Shown here piece by piece: positions 33,461 to 46,390 of a stretch of DNA of 64,000 nt. Position 1 is the stretch's first letter, and each line of letters opens with the position of its first letter. Source of the DNA: Euglena gracilis (taxonomy: Eukaryota > Euglenida > Euglenophyceae > Euglenales); contig CP154955.1 of assembly GCA_039621445.1 (NCBI GenBank), forward strand, positions 50,869,384 through 50,933,383, read 5' to 3'. A model generated the notes under the pieces. It did no database searches. It was not told where the DNA came from and worked only from the letters and a program-made list of their open reading frames with translations. The position numbers and the translations under genes were made by a program.

Positions 33461-36400
33461 ATTTTTTCGCCCCTCATTGACAAATAATAACAATTCCTGG
33501 CCTCAAGCTCAACTCCACAACTCCATTGCTGGAAAGAAAACATTGTTTTGCCACCTTTTTCTATTGTTTTTTTACCCTCCCATCAAATGCATGCCTTCTG
33601 CTTGTTCACCAAATTGACATCAATTCAATTTGATTGGATGGAAAAATATACCGTTTTTTTTGTTTCAAAAAAGGGGGAAACGACGATATCAGAGGGAAAT
33701 TCCACCCAGTTTGATTCCCTTCACAGAGATTTCAAACTATTTGACACACCTTGAAAGAGGCTTCAGAGCTTCTGTTCCTGGCATTCTTTGTTGACAAGCA
33801 GAGGAATGATGCATTACATACTCTTGCAGCTGAGAAGTGAGGGAACAATTGGGACTCAAAGAGGGCAGATGGCCTCCATGGCTTGGATGAGCTCTGAGAG
33901 ACGAGGTAAAAGACCTGAGATCAAGCAAATACAAACTGGAGTTCAGATGAATCCAATTTGTGAATCCATCAATCATTTAAATATTCTTCACTCAATTGCC
34001 AAAATTTGGTTGGCAGCCAGGTTCACGTTGGTTTAGTTGACAGCAGCCAAAAAAACAAATTCACAACTGGTTTTTTTTGTGGCAGCATTTGAAATTGTTT
34101 CAAGATGCTTTTTCCAGCCCCCTCCCCCTCACCGTGGCCTTTCATTTTCATTGTTGGTCATTCCAGGGTGCGTTCGCAAAACACCCAAACGTGAAACTGA
34201 AAAGTTGGGGTTGCTGTCTTGAAAGCTCCCCCCAAAACCTGACTGTAAGCTTGAAAAAAAAATTGGGCAATGGTGAATGCAAAATTTGATTTGCCTGCCT
34301 CTAAATAAAAAACCCAACTGCGAACCTAGAAAGAGGTTGATTTTGTCACAATCGCAAAAAGTGCCTTGCATTTTGGGTTCTTCTCGAAACATAATCCCAG
34401 CAAAAAAAAAATAACCCACATCGTCAGCCTGATATTCTCATTTTGACACCAGGGCCAGCACTAGGTGTCAAAATGTCATATGTACCTGGTTGTTCATCGT
34501 TGTTGCAGCCATCTGCATGATTCATGATGGTCATCTGCATGTTCAGGATGATTTGTGGGACTAAAATGTGTTGAAAAAATGCTGAATTCAGGTGCAAGAA
34601 AATGTTTACGCAATTCACGCAACCACAAAAAAGAAAAGTGTAGAGAAAATGATCGAGAATGCAGAGGGGTGCAGCTGGAAATGTATTTTTGAATGAACAT
34701 CTTCTTCGATGATATAAACCCCATTTAAGCAACCCTTTGCTGAATTTGAGTTCCAGTCAATCGGCTCAAGGGGTTATCAAATTTGAGGGTTGCTGAATTG
34801 GGAATTAACTTGAGAATCATGTTTGGATTAATTAATGCTCCACAACAAAAATTATTCCACCGCAGAAAAGATTTTTTGAGCCACCGTATGCATGTGTGCA
34901 GCACATATGCCGCATGAATTTTTTTTCTTGCCACATCAATTTGGGTTGCAACGCATTGAACAAAAATCGCCGAGGTCCACACCAAATGATCGAAAGAAGA
35001 ATGTGCTTGTTCCAAAGGGGGTGGCATATCCTTGGAGGTAAAAAAGCATGCCTTATCGCAGCAATGTCTCAAAAAAATGAAGTGTGAGTGTCTCAAAAAA
35101 AGGTGAAGTTATCACAATGTGTTTTGATTGCAAATGGCTTCATGCAACAACACCTTTCTTCTGCTTCTTCAAATGTATTTCTACTCACGATTAAAGGAGG
35201 TGGACCCTGAAATGGAAAAAAAAGGAGGGAGGAGAGGAGGAGGGTCATTCAAAAATGCAGGCGTCATCCAAATTAACGTGCAGGGGTGGGTTGCCAGGAT
35301 GTGGAGGTTAGCAACTTTGGCAGCTGGGATGTGGAGGTCGTGGGCACTGGGTCGGGTGGAAGAAGGGGGGGCACACCATTCAAATGCTTGAAAAAAAATA
35401 AAAAGGACAAAAATGGAAAATGGGTCCGGGACCATTGAGTCCAGCAGTCTAGCCGACCTGAAGGCAGGGATGACTGATTGCTTTAGGGGGCAGAAAGCCA
35501 CAAAATTGACTCAGAACCAAAAGGCAAAACGTGGACAAAACAATTCATTGATGGTTGGCCTCTGAGTTGTCCAAATTTTCTGAAAATCAACCAAATTCCT
35601 TTCCAAAAGGCCAATTCTAATCACTTCTCTTTGGGAGATGGGGTTGGGTTGGACAGGGTTCCAGCCATTGGGGGGTTATTGACCATCCTAAAAAGAAAAA
35701 CCAGTCGGTCGGGGTCGGTCAATTTGGCCACGCGGCCAGAAATGGCGCATTTGGGGGGGGGTTACTCACTCAGTGTCAAAAGTATTCAAACCCTCATTTT
35801 TTGGGATTTCATAGGCGAAAATATTCTGCACCGTTGGTTCATATCAAAAACTTCCATATTGCATCCAAAATGAAAGTTGCTGCACAGCTATTACCGGCGT
35901 TTACCCGCGCAACTCTACTACCTGTGCAATAATTTATTTGTGCACAGCGTGCAACAGCGTTTTCGTAAGGATAGGGTTTTGCTTCGGGTTAGGAATCGGG
36001 TTTCAATCAGGTCACAGTCAGGGTTACTCCATCCATGCAATATCCAACCCATCTTTGAATGTTTCCCCATTTGTATTGTGTATTGGGTGTTGTGCTGATG
36101 CCAATAACCCTCACGGTAAAATGAAAATTGTGCTGTTGTGAACAATGGATCAGAAATTGTGGCATGGTACCCTTGAAAAACGCAGGGGGAGGCAGGGGGC
36201 AGGACGGCCTGGCGCCTTCTTGCACCCCCTCAAAAACAAAATCCTTTTGCCACTCGCCAAGCTCATCAAGGGCGTTTATTCATGCATTACAGTGTTTATC
36301 CAATGCTGCTGGAAGGGCATGCATGCTGGGTTTGGGGTCACTTGAATACCACAGAGAAAAGGTGTGGTTTTTTGTGCGCACTTGTTAGTGATGAGCCCTC

Positions 36401-37240
36401 CCAGCACACATGATCCCTCCTTGCTTCCCATAAAACACACCTCATTTAGTTTCATCTCATCACTGCCCGATATATGCATATGGTCATCACAGATTCCGAT
36501 GGGCAGAAATGATGAGACGATAATGGGCTTTTATAACAAAATTCACGAAACATTCATGTAATAGCCAAAAAACCTCGGAGGGGGCAAATCCTTGAGGGGG
36601 GAGGGCGACTCCCCCAATGCCAACGGAGGGGGGGAGGGGCTTTAGCAGACCCGAGGATCCCTCCCAAACCATTCCCATTTGCCAAAAAAAAATATTTTTT
36701 CCGTGGCATTTCCAAAAGGAAAAAAATTCGCCCTATTTTCATGCCTTCCTGAATTTGATGCAGGGGGGATTGCAAAAAAAATGTGCAAAATCAAACAGAA
36801 AATGCGCAAAATTTTCAAAAATGCAAAAAAAAAGTTCAAAAACATGCAAAAATGGCACCAAACTTTGAAGGAACCATATGGAACTCTGAGGAAAATGTCA
36901 ATTTCAAAAAAAATCAAAAAAATGACAAAAAAACTGCAAAAATGGTTTTTTTAAAAAAAAATTGGTGAATCATGAAAAAATGTGCCAAAAAGAAAAAAGT
37001 TTGCAGAAAAAATACAAAAAAATGCGCAAAAAAAATGCAAAAAAATGTGCAAAAAAATAGCAATGCCCAAATTTGGGTTGGCAAATGCCTAATTTTGGGT
37101 GTAAAACACTATTTTCGGGTGGAAATGCCCAATTTTGGGTGGCATGAGTGGCAAATGCATATTTCGGGTTGATTTCAGCGACTAATGCCTGATTTGGTGT
37201 GTAAATGCTTCAAGTCCGCGTCTAAGGCGCAGGGACTCAG
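33461..37240. other. Spacer with no supported gene
   Basis: Short frames occur, such as 33788-34036 (+) and 34480-34730 (-, ending at a plausible donor 'caaccag|gtacat'), but none carries a known motif or joins to a partner exon. 36770-37050 is 'aaaaaatgcaaaa' low-complexity DNA, and 37060-37160 has repeats of 'gcccaattttgggtgg' type. Confidence 0.5.
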
Positions 37241-37243
37241 GAC

Positions 37244-37555
37244 CAGGGTTTGATATCAGGACAGGTGGGGGGGTGGTCCGGACCCCCCCCCCCCCCCGGC
37301 GGGCCAGGAGGGGGGGGGGTGGGGGGGGACACCCCCCCCAACCTAAACAGTGGCGCAGTCCGGGTGACCGAAAATTTTTGACGCCCCAAAACGACCAAAA
37401 GTGCCATTTGGGGCACTTTTTGGGCAAAAAAATTGGCAAAAAAATGCAAAAAATTTTCGGCGCAAAGCGCTGGAGGAAAAAATTGACCCTTTTTGGGGGG
37501 GTCATGGTTCCCCCCCCCCAGGGTCGGTCCGGACCCCCCTGGCAGGTGGGATTTG
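37244..37555. mobile_element. MITE, family 2, right end lost
   Basis: Left end 'cagggtttgatatcagg' followed by the family interior ('aaaacgaccaaaagtgcc', 'gcaaaaaattttcggcgc'). The homology stops after 'ggcaggtggg' and the mirrored end is missing. Confidence 0.65.
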
Positions 37556-37559
37556 GATT

Positions 37560-39180
37560 TGGATTTGTTGTGCCCCGCGTTGCTGCGCGGTGCCTCCAGC
37601 CGTGGGCGTACACAAGCACCACTCAGGAGGGCACCCCCCGGAGCATTAAGATTTGATTTGGGATTTTGGTATTTGGTTGGGGGTTCTCCCGTGGGGGTGT
37701 GTGGGGTTTGGTGTCCAGGGGGTTAATAGAGTGAGTTGCGAAAAGGAGGATTATGACTGGTCCAAGAAGGCAAGAAGGGGGGGTTCAAAAATACGAGAGG
37801 TAACAAAGAACAATTTGCAGGTGAGTGTAAAATATGTCTGCATCTGATGTCAGGTTGCGAGATAAATCAGCACAAATTCAACAAACCGTGGAGAGAGCTG
37901 TGTCTCACCCCGGTCTGGAGGGGGATGGGGCGTGCGCTGCTGCCACATATGAATGCACGGGAGAAGGAAATCGGGCCTGGTGTCATGAAAGGTGGGAGGG
38001 GGCTGGGGGTGCAAGAAGCGCCGATGTAAATTGATTTCTCCCGGGTGTTTCCCCGGCTTTCTGTTTTTCCTGAAATTCAAAAATGCAATTTTTTTATATG
38101 TCTTATGTGTATTTCCTCCACAGTGGGTGTTATTTCGGAAAGTTGGGGGTCCGCTGCGAAGAGCATTTGAGCTGCCCCGGTATTTCAGTGTGTACTGATT
38201 GAAATGAGCTGCAAGAGAAATTTGAGGATGAGAATTAAGGGAGGGTAAAAGCAGCGGCTGCCGATGAATGGCTGCACTTCAGCAGCTTGAACAAAATTTA
38301 GACAAAGCGGAGAGAAGAAGTCCCCAAATTCTTGGGTGGGGGTGTGGGGTGGGTGTGGTGGGTAGTGGGTGGAGGCACAGCTGGGGCATGGTTCCCAGGT
38401 GCCGGACAGAGGGTGCCGGCGGGGGGGGGAGTCGGCGTCCACCATTCTCGGGGGAGAGCTGGTGGGTGAGCTGGGGGGGGGGGGGGGCTGGCAGAAACAT
38501 GGTGTCGGGCCCATTGTGGCCGGTTCAAGGTTTAAAAGTCCAAGTGGCAGCAAAAAAAAATCATAAAATGGTGCACACAAAATGTGTTTGCATGCTGATG
38601 CAGGGCAATGAGATACATCGGCACAAATTCAACAAACCGTGGAGAGAGCTGTGTCTCACCGCGGTCTGGATGAGGACCGTGGCAGGTGGGGAGGGGGGGG
38701 TCCGGACCCCCCCTGCGGGCCAGGAGGGGGGGGGGTGGGGGGACACGAGTCATGGCCAGATTCCCCCCCCCAGGACCCCCCCAGGACCCCCCCAGGATCC
38801 ACCGGGGGGCGGTACCCACAGGACCCACTGACCGTGGAGTTCCGGGCGCCTTTGGCGCCCGCTAACGGGGGGGGGGGGGCTACCGCCCCCCCCCCAGACC
38901 CCCCCGGTCTTCAAAATAACCTCATCTTGTGGTGCAAAAAATTTTCCAAGAATTGCGGGACCCCCCCCCCAGGACCCCCCCCAAGACCTCCCCAGGACCT
39001 CCCCAGCGCCCCCCCAGGACCCCCCCCCCAGGCCCCCCCCCAGGACCCCCCCAGGACAGGGTCCTGGGGGAGGGGGGGGGGGGACTGGCCATAAGTGTTT
39101 GTTGGAGCCCCCCAAAACTGCCCAAAATGGTCCGAAATGGCCATTGAAACGGAAATGTGATTGCTGCAAAAACAATTGAC
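37560..39180. other. G/C-run-rich spacer
   Basis: A segment of about 60 bp containing 'aaattcaacaaaccgtgg' and 'agagagctgtgtctcacc' occurs twice (37860-37920 and 38605-38665). The rest is G/C homopolymer blocks. No gene is recognised. Confidence 0.5.
38683..38746. repeat. Fragment of MITE family 2
   Basis: Only the 'ggtccggaccccccctgcgggccagg' part with the flanking G-run is present. From 38750 to 39070 there are more C-run blocks ('caggacccccc' repeated) without ends or coding potential. Confidence 0.5.
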
Positions 39181-39385
39181 CTTAGGGGGCGTTACCCCCA
39201 TGAGCCCCCCCTCCCGTGACCCCCTGTGAACAAAAAATGCACAAAATGTGAAACACATCCCCCCTGTTTGACGGGTCTCTGCATGAAATTAATTTGCCAA
39301 AGAACCTCAAGGTATTTTCATCACTTCTTATTTGTGTTTTTGGCGTGTGAAGCAAATTGCAAAAAAGCACAGCATGCTCGCACAC

Positions 39386-39580
39386 CTCATCAACGTGGCC
39401 ATTCTGAATGCTGAAAAGTATCATAGAAAATAACAACAACAGCGGGGCCAATGCTTCAAGGATGATTGATGCCGAATGATAAAGCAAATAATGCGGAATG
39501 ACAACAGGCAAAAAAACAACAACCAAATGGATCACAAACATCCATCCTTGGACGCCCACAAACGACGCAACATCCTCTTT
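39386..39580 (-). CDS. Candidate exon of a membrane protein, unknown
   Basis: The minus-strand frame contains two hydrophobic runs ('MFVIHLVVVFLPVVIP' and 'LEALAPLLLLFSMILF') and ends in 'QNGHVDE' just before a good donor (gatgag|gtgtgc). No upstream or downstream partner exon was found. It could be one exon of a transmembrane protein or a chance hydrophobic frame. Confidence 0.25.
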
Positions 39581-39599
39581 GCATGTCTCACAATTCAAA

Positions 39600-42260
39600 G
39601 AACAAGGATAAACTTCTTGGGAGAAAAGAATCTAGGAGAACAGATACAACAGAAAACCACCGGTGTTGTTCACCGGTGAACTTCACCGTGGAATCCATCG
39701 TATCAAAACATCGGCGTGGAAAGGGGGGGGGTGGGGGAATCCAAATCAAAATGGTGGTTTGCATTTAGCCAATATTTTTTTAGAAATCTTAGATAGGTCC
39801 CATTTGCCTTTGTATTTGTACAAAACCTGTCACCATCTTGCCGCCTTTTGGGCAGTCAACAGCCCAAGCTTTGCCTTGGAGAGCCCAATAATGTATGAAT
39901 GCCACAGGTGAACTTTGAGGATTGGGTGAACTCTTGAACATTTATAGGCATCATCGTCTCCTCAAAAACGTTTCCAAAATGGCCCAAAACATATTCCCAA
40001 AAATGTGATTGTGGATGTACAAATCGACACAAAATTGCCATTCAACAATCATCACCCTCAAAGTCCAGTGTTTTTTTTAAAACCACACACACACATAAAA
40101 ACTAAAAGGATTTTAACTGCTGCATTGCCGAACAGGGGGGTGAGGGTATGGAAGCCAGACTTGGGCATCCCCTGACTTGTGTGTTGCCCCCCCATATATT
40201 GCCCCCCCACTTTAATTCGCTACTTGGCCGCCAAAACAAGACTGGCCAAATTCACACAAGGCCACAAAAAAAACTTTTCAATAATTTATTATTGCCCGCA
40301 GCTTTGCTTAAGAGAATTTGACCCACTGATACACAAAAAAATTTTGCCGATACACACCGTTACACAAATTTTGTTTGCTGATACACACCGACACGCAAAA
40401 TTTTTACAAAAATGGGAGGAAAATACGGGTTAATCTTTTGACATTGGCCCCAGCTCAACCCGTAAAGCGTGGTGGGGAATCTCACCCTCCTGTTGTGGTT
40501 GGGGGAGGGGCGCTACTCCCTCACATTGTAAATGCAGAGGCCCGGATACATCTGCACATATCCATACCCCGGCTCTCCTTTTTTGAATTTTGATTTATTT
40601 TTTTTCTTCCTTTTTTTGAGATGTTCAACACATGACAAAATGAATCTGTCAAGGTGTGCTGCTTGTAGCTGTACTGATTTGCTTTTTTTTTGACGTCTTC
40701 CACTGACCGCCTCACGCCAGGGGGGGGATTCCCATCCGAGCCATATCGGCAATGCTGAGAAATGGGAAAATCTCTTTGCTGTCAAATCCTTCATTTCGAA
40801 AAGCCGATCCACAAATTCAAAAAAAAAAAAAACGATACAAAATTTATTTTTGCCGATACACACCAATACACAAATTATTTTTTGCCGATACACACCGATA
40901 CACAAAAAAATTATTGCCAATACACATGATACACAAATTTTTTTTGCCGATACACACTAAACAGAGGTCTGATAAGACCTGGGATTTTGGCTCCCGAGGG
41001 GGGTCTTATATGGGGGGGGGGCATGGTAAAAGGCACCAGCCACAGTGCACAGTTTTGGGGACCACATCTTGGGGCCATTTTCAGGGTTGCATACAGGCAT
41101 AGGTTTGGCAAAAGACCTATACCTATATGTCGACAACCTATACCTATACCTCTACCTATATGTCACTTGTAAATCTCCGAAAAAATCCCACCCCAACACA
41201 AACCTTCGCAAACATAAATGCCTTCAGGAGCCAAGGAAAGAGCACAGGAAGCAAAAATGATGGCTCTTCTTCCTTGTTGATCAGATCACCGACACCAACA
41301 ACTGTTTTTTGGGTCATAGCTGCCAGAACTGTTCAAAAAAAGGGGGGGGTAATGCGGTTGAGGAGGTGGGGTTGACCAGGTCGGCCCGACCTCCAGTGGT
41401 CGATAACAGCCAGGTCGGGCCGAGGGCCGACCTCGGGATCGTCATAGCCAATCATCCAGGAATGGAATCGTCATTTTGACCACTGTAAATTAATCGTCAT
41501 TTTAATGTGCACACGGTACACAGGGGTGGTCTAGCCAGCTAGCTTTCTTCCAGCCAGCAGCCTTTTCCAAGCCCAGACCCCCTCATAGTTTCCAAAGGGT
41601 GGCCAGACAGTTTCTTGGACATATTTGCATTTCGATTTTTGGGTGCCCAGTTCGACCCTGCGTCGGGCCCAGCACCAGCCCTATGGGATACCTGGGAGGG
41701 AGGGGGGTCTCCTCGCAGGTGCGAGGTGGGATCTGCCGCACCTCCCCCCTTTGGGTTGTCAAACAACTTGTTTTTTAAATGTGTATTCTGCAAAAAGACA
41801 AAGGTTTCAACAAAAAAACACAACGGCATATTTTTGCTGTTTTGGAGGTTTAAACTTTTTTAAAGCAATTAAACATGAATTTTAGCAACTTTTCTCTCCG
41901 TTCTTTTTTTTGGGGCAGTTTGGTCTAGTTGGGCATTGTCAGGGGAGGTTCTGGTCATGCAAAATCTGGATACCATGCCCCCTCCGAACTATTCCCGTCC
42001 CCAGGACCCCTTACAGCCCAACGGGAACAGTACGGGGGGAAACGGCTCGGGAGGGGGCAAGTCCCCCCCCCCTGAGCTATTCCCATTCCCGAACCGTAGG
42101 ACACCCCCCCCCCCCGGGCCGGCTGGCTGGCAGCTAAACCCAGTGGGTTCCCCCCCCCAAAAAACACCCAAAGGTACCCAAATCCACCTGGGCCGGCATT
42201 TGTTCAACCAAAATTGCCCTCCCTTTTTCAAATAGGTGTTTCCCCCGCGACCCCCCCCCC
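39600..42260. other. Spacer with dispersed short repeats
   Basis: 40325-40965 has repeated 'gccgatacacac' units in two blocks. 41120-41160 has 'cctatac' repeats. 41370-41430 has 'ggtcggcccgacc' palindromes like those at 54180-54360. 39660-39690 has 'gttcaccggtgaac', as at 46852-46882 and 47043-47070. No gene is supported. Confidence 0.55.
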
Positions 42261-42267
42261 CGACCCC

Positions 42268-44020
42268 CCACCTATTTTTGGAACTTTTGGGTCCAAAAAA
42301 TAGATCCAATTAGGAATTTACCACTACCCCCCCCCTTATTTGAGCACACCTACGGCCTCAAGGACCCCCCAAATGCTCAATTAAGGGAGGGGGGGGGTCA
42401 ATTAAGGGGGGGGGGGCTCGGAAATATGGCTTTGACAGAGGACAAAAAAATTTCGGCGTCTTTAGCGCCTGAAAAAAGAAATTTTCTTCCCCGAACCCAA
42501 ATGCTCAATTAAGGGGGGGGGATAGTGGTTACACATTTTTGGCAATTTTGATTCCTAATTTGGGTGCCAATTCCTAATTAGGGGCCATTTTTTGGCTCCC
42601 ACTGGGATGCGGAAACCCTCCATGTGTGGGTCGCGGGGGGGTCGCGGGGGGGTCGCGGGGGGGGGTCGCGGGGGGCACACCCCCTTAAAAGAAAACCGCG
42701 TCCAGAAAAAAACAAGCTACCAACTATCCAGGCACCGTGGGACCCAAAATGGCCACTCTGGGAGGGGGGAGACTTTGGGGGGGGGGTCATATTTTGGCCT
42801 TTGGAGCCAAAAGAAAATGGCTACTTTGAGGGGGGGGGTAAACCAAAATTTGCCAGAAATTTTGGCCACTTTGGGGGGAGGACACTTTGAGGGGTGGTGA
42901 GGGCATTTTTGGACCAAATGGCGCACATTCCCAATTGGGGGTGTACGGGTCGCGGGTGGGGTCACGGGGGGGGGGGGGTCGCGGGGGGGTCGCGGGGGGA
43001 ACGTGACAGTTTTGACAGGTCACGTGTGACCAGTGTGACCTCACATACAACGTTACATGTGACCCATTTTTGGAACTTTTGGGTCCAAAAATAGATCCAA
43101 TTGGGAATTTACCACTACCCCCCCTTATTTGAGCACACCTACGGTATAAAGGACCCCCCAAATGCTCAATTGAGGGAGGGGGGTCAATTAAGGGGGGGGG
43201 GGTCGGAAATATGGCTTTGACAGAGGACAAAAAAATTTCGGCGTCTTTAGCGCCTGAAAAAAGAAATTTTCTTCCCCGAACCCAAATGCTCAATTAAGGG
43301 GGGGGGGATAGTGGTTACACATTTTTGGCAATTTTGATTCCTAATTTGGGTGCCAATTCCTAATTAGGGCCCATTTTTTTTGGCTCCTACTGGGATGCGG
43401 AAACCCTCCATGTGTGGGTCGCGGGGGGGGGGTCGCGGGGGCACACCCCCTTAAAAGAAAACCGCGTCCAGAAAAAAACAAGCTACCAACTATCCAGGCA
43501 CCGTGGGACCCAAAATGGCCACTCTGGGAGGGGGGAGACTTTGGGGGGGGTCATATTTTGGCCTTTGGCGCTAAAGGAAAATGGCTACTTTGAGGGGGGG
43601 GTAAACCAAAATTTGCCAGAAATTTTGGCCACACTGGGGGGAGGACACTTTGAGGGGTGGTGAGGGCATTTTTGGACCAAATGGTGTACGGGTCGCGGGC
43701 AGGGTCGCGGGGGGGGGGGGGTCGCGGGGTGGGCGCGGGGGGAACGTGGCAGTTTTGACAGGTCACGTGTGACCAGTATGACCTCACATACAACGTTACA
43801 TGTGACCCATTTTTAGAACTTTTCGGTCCAAAAATAGATCCAATTAGGAATTTATCACACATTTTTGGCAATTTTGATTCCTAATTTGGGTACCAATTCC
43901 TAATTAGGTGCCATAATTTGGCTCCTACTTTGGCTCCTACTGGGATGCAGAAACCCTCCATTCGCGGGGGGGGGGTCGGGGGGGGGCGCGGGAGGTACAC
44001 CCCCTTAAAACCTTTTAATA
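42268..44020. repeat. Large tandem duplication, unit about 0.75-0.8 kb
   Basis: Two full units (42268-43060 and 43061-43804) and a partial third (43805-44020) share ordered landmarks: 'ggaacttttgggtcc', 'ttatttgagcacacc', 'tttcggcgtctttagcgcc', 'gcggaaaccctccatg', 'accgcgtccagaaaaa' and 'gtgaccagtgtgacc'. Differences are small and mostly in G-run length. No gene lies inside. Confidence 0.85.
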
Positions 44021-44357
44021 GTCACTGGTTACCCTGTGTGAGGAAATTGTGAATCCTTCACGGGTGCCCCCATGGGGGTACCCGTGAACGATTCACGTTT
44101 CACCGGGTGAAATTGTGAACCGTTCACGGGTGCCCCCATGGGACACCAGTGAACACTTTTGGGGGTGAGAAAACCGGGAGCCCTTTGGAATGGGAACAAC
44201 CCGGGGAAAGGCAAGGCCATACCATGGACGCGAGTGCGGTGACAGCTTACTGTTACAGCCTCAAATAGGCATGGTAGAAGCATGCACCCAAACCACGACA
44301 GTCACTCAACGACAACCAACACAAACCCAAGGCCATGAGGTCATTGAAGTGTGGGAA

Positions 44358-44822
44358 CTACTTCAACGAGGAGGGCACAATCATCGAATGTGTGGACGCA
44401 AATGCTTTGTAAAGGCGAGCAACCGCATTGACGTACGTTTGAAAAGATGCAATGGGCATGGACGAAGGCGGCCATCTTTTCCGGCCTTCTCCTGCTTCAC
44501 CTTCACACAAGCTTCCACATCTTCCTTGGTGCTGTAAAGTTCGGCAGCATCCACGGACCACAATGCCCACCCAACAAAAACCTCGTCCAGACTGGCATAA
44601 ACCGCACCGTGTTGCTTGCAAAAGTCCATGTACTCCAAAAAAGCCCTTAGGGCGGCGTGGTTCTTCGGGTCATTTTTTTCTTTTGATCACGACGGGTTGG
44701 GAGAGAGCCCAAAAGGGCATCCTACCTAGCGACATTGTGGTTCGCAAAACAGCCTCAAATTCTTGTACGGTGGGAGGTTCAGGCATCTGAGCATCCATCA
44801 GGTTCACAGCACGCTTCATGGC
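44358..44822 (-). CDS. Hypothetical protein, two exons, apparent frameshift
   Basis: Exon 1 (44822-44726) follows a good acceptor (gttccacag) and may start at its own ATG (44820). A 46-nt GT-AG intron (44725-44680) joins in phase 1 to exon 2 (44679 down). The product would read 'MKRAVNLMDAQMPEPP...', 'AALRAFLEYMDFCKQHG', 'GWALWSVDAAELY'. Near 44454-44464 coding character jumps one frame ('GRLRP' to 'MPIASFQTYVNAVARLYKAF') and then ends at a stop (44358). Either one base is missing from the assembly, or the gene is a recent pseudogene. No family was recognised. Confidence 0.5.
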
Positions 44823-45096
44823 TGTGGAACACACCGAAAGGATATTGGCGGCAGAAATAAACACGAATGGTTTTTGTTTCATTTTCCGTTCATGGGTGCC
44901 CATAGGGGTAACTGTGAACGTTAAATGGTTTTTCCTATGGTCACCCGTGAACACTGTTAAGTGTTCGGGTACCTGTGAACGTCCAAAAGTGCACCCGTGA
45001 ACGCTAAAACGCCAAAAAAAGCCCGGTAGGCATCTGGTCGGGAAAAAATTGCCTACATTAGGGTAACCCGTGACTTTGTTGAACGGTTTTTGAGAA

Positions 45097-45160
45097 GGAA
45101 ACGGGGTTCAATCACAATTCCCCATTTTCGCACAGGGAATCGTGATTGAACCCCGTTTCC
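45097..45160. repeat. Perfect-type hairpin, 26-bp arms
   Basis: Arms 45097-45122 and 45135-45160 ('ggaaacggggttcaatcac...') pair with one mismatch around a 12-nt loop. It could be a foldback transposon end or a terminator-like structure. No gene is attached to it. Confidence 0.7.
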
Positions 45161-45730
45161 ACTTATAAAAAAAATAAAAACAGCGTCCAAAATTAGAGCA
45201 ATGAATGACGTCACACAAGTCACGCATGACCTACCGCAAAACCCATTTCCCCCCATGACCCCCCCCCCGTGACCCCAAAACCACCATTGCAGGTCCACCC
45301 GTTGCTGTGGCCCGAGAACATGTCCGCCCTGTGGCGCTGTTTTGGCTTGAAAGTTTGAGGAAGGAGTCCGATCCTGTGCTTCGGGTCAACAACTAGGCTC
45401 CTTCAAACCCCCCTATTAGGCAATGATGGGGGGCATGAGGACCCTCTCTTTTTTTTAAAAAAAAATTGCCATGGTTTGGATTTGCCTTGAAATTTTCTGA
45501 AATGGCAATTTTTTAATTTAATTTTTCGAAACGTCATCTTGTCCCGGCAGCCACTTGGCAATCGGGGAAAGGGGGGCAAATAGGGGGGATCAAGCTGCAT
45601 TTGCAAAAGGGAAAAGGTATTTTTCTTATTTTTTCTTACTGGAAAAATGAATTTAGGTTTTTATCGAAAAAATGCGGAAACTTTTTCTGGAAATGTTCCC
45701 CTGGAATTTTTCAGCAATCTTACTGAAGTC

Positions 45731-45918
45731 AACTACCACCCCCCCCCCCATATTGTCCCCCCCCCCATATTGTCCCTCGGCCCGGCCGACGAGGGGTTTT
45801 TTTGGCTCGGTCAATGAAATTTCCTTTGGTACCCCCATATTGTCCCTCCCCCCATATTGTCCCGTCGGGCCTCCGGGGGAGAGGTCGGTGAGACAATATG
45901 GGGGGGGGGATGGTAGTT
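45731..45918. mobile_element. MITE with AACTACC ends
   Basis: Inverted ends 'aactaccacccccc...atattgtc' and 'gacaatatggggg...ggtagtt'. The flanking 5 bp 'aagtc' are identical on both sides. 188 bp, with several 'ccatattgtccc' units inside. Confidence 0.7.
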
Positions 45919-46269
45919 AAGTCTTTCTTTTGATTCAATTTGCGAACGTATCTGCAGCACTAGTGTTTCTTTATCATGGACCGTGGAAGGAAGGTTGGAA
46001 TTTGGACCCATTTTGTGCCTGAACAAAGAAGGAGAAATGTGCTGATGTTGGCTTGTTGAAAGAAACGTTCTGATGTTGGCTCATTCCCATTCAATTTTCA
46101 CATCTCAATCGAAAAATATCGGAAATAATTCTTCCAGATTTCCAATTTTCATTTCCAATTTTCCCGCAATTTTTCCATTGGAAAAATATTTATTTTTTAT
46201 TTTATTCATTTTATTTATTTATTTATTTTTTCACAAAATAAGCAACCCTAACCTTCAAGTTTTATTGTA

Positions 46270-46390
46270 AAAGCTGCGTCTTTGACGCAGACTCTGTCCT
46301 GAGTCCTGCGTCTTAAGACGCAGTTTTTTTTAAGTCCGCATACAAGAGGCGCAGGGACTTAGGACGGAGTCTGCGTCTTTGACCGCGGAT
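46270..46390. repeat. Inverted 'gcgtctttgacgcagactc' repeat
   Basis: Nested palindromes around 'tgcgtcttaagacgca'. Related words occur at 37215, 55235-55330 and 57745-57870. The remaining DNA from 45920 to 47170 holds 'gttcaccggtgaac' palindromes and a weak plus-strand frame (46660-46860) without splice partners. Confidence 0.55.
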
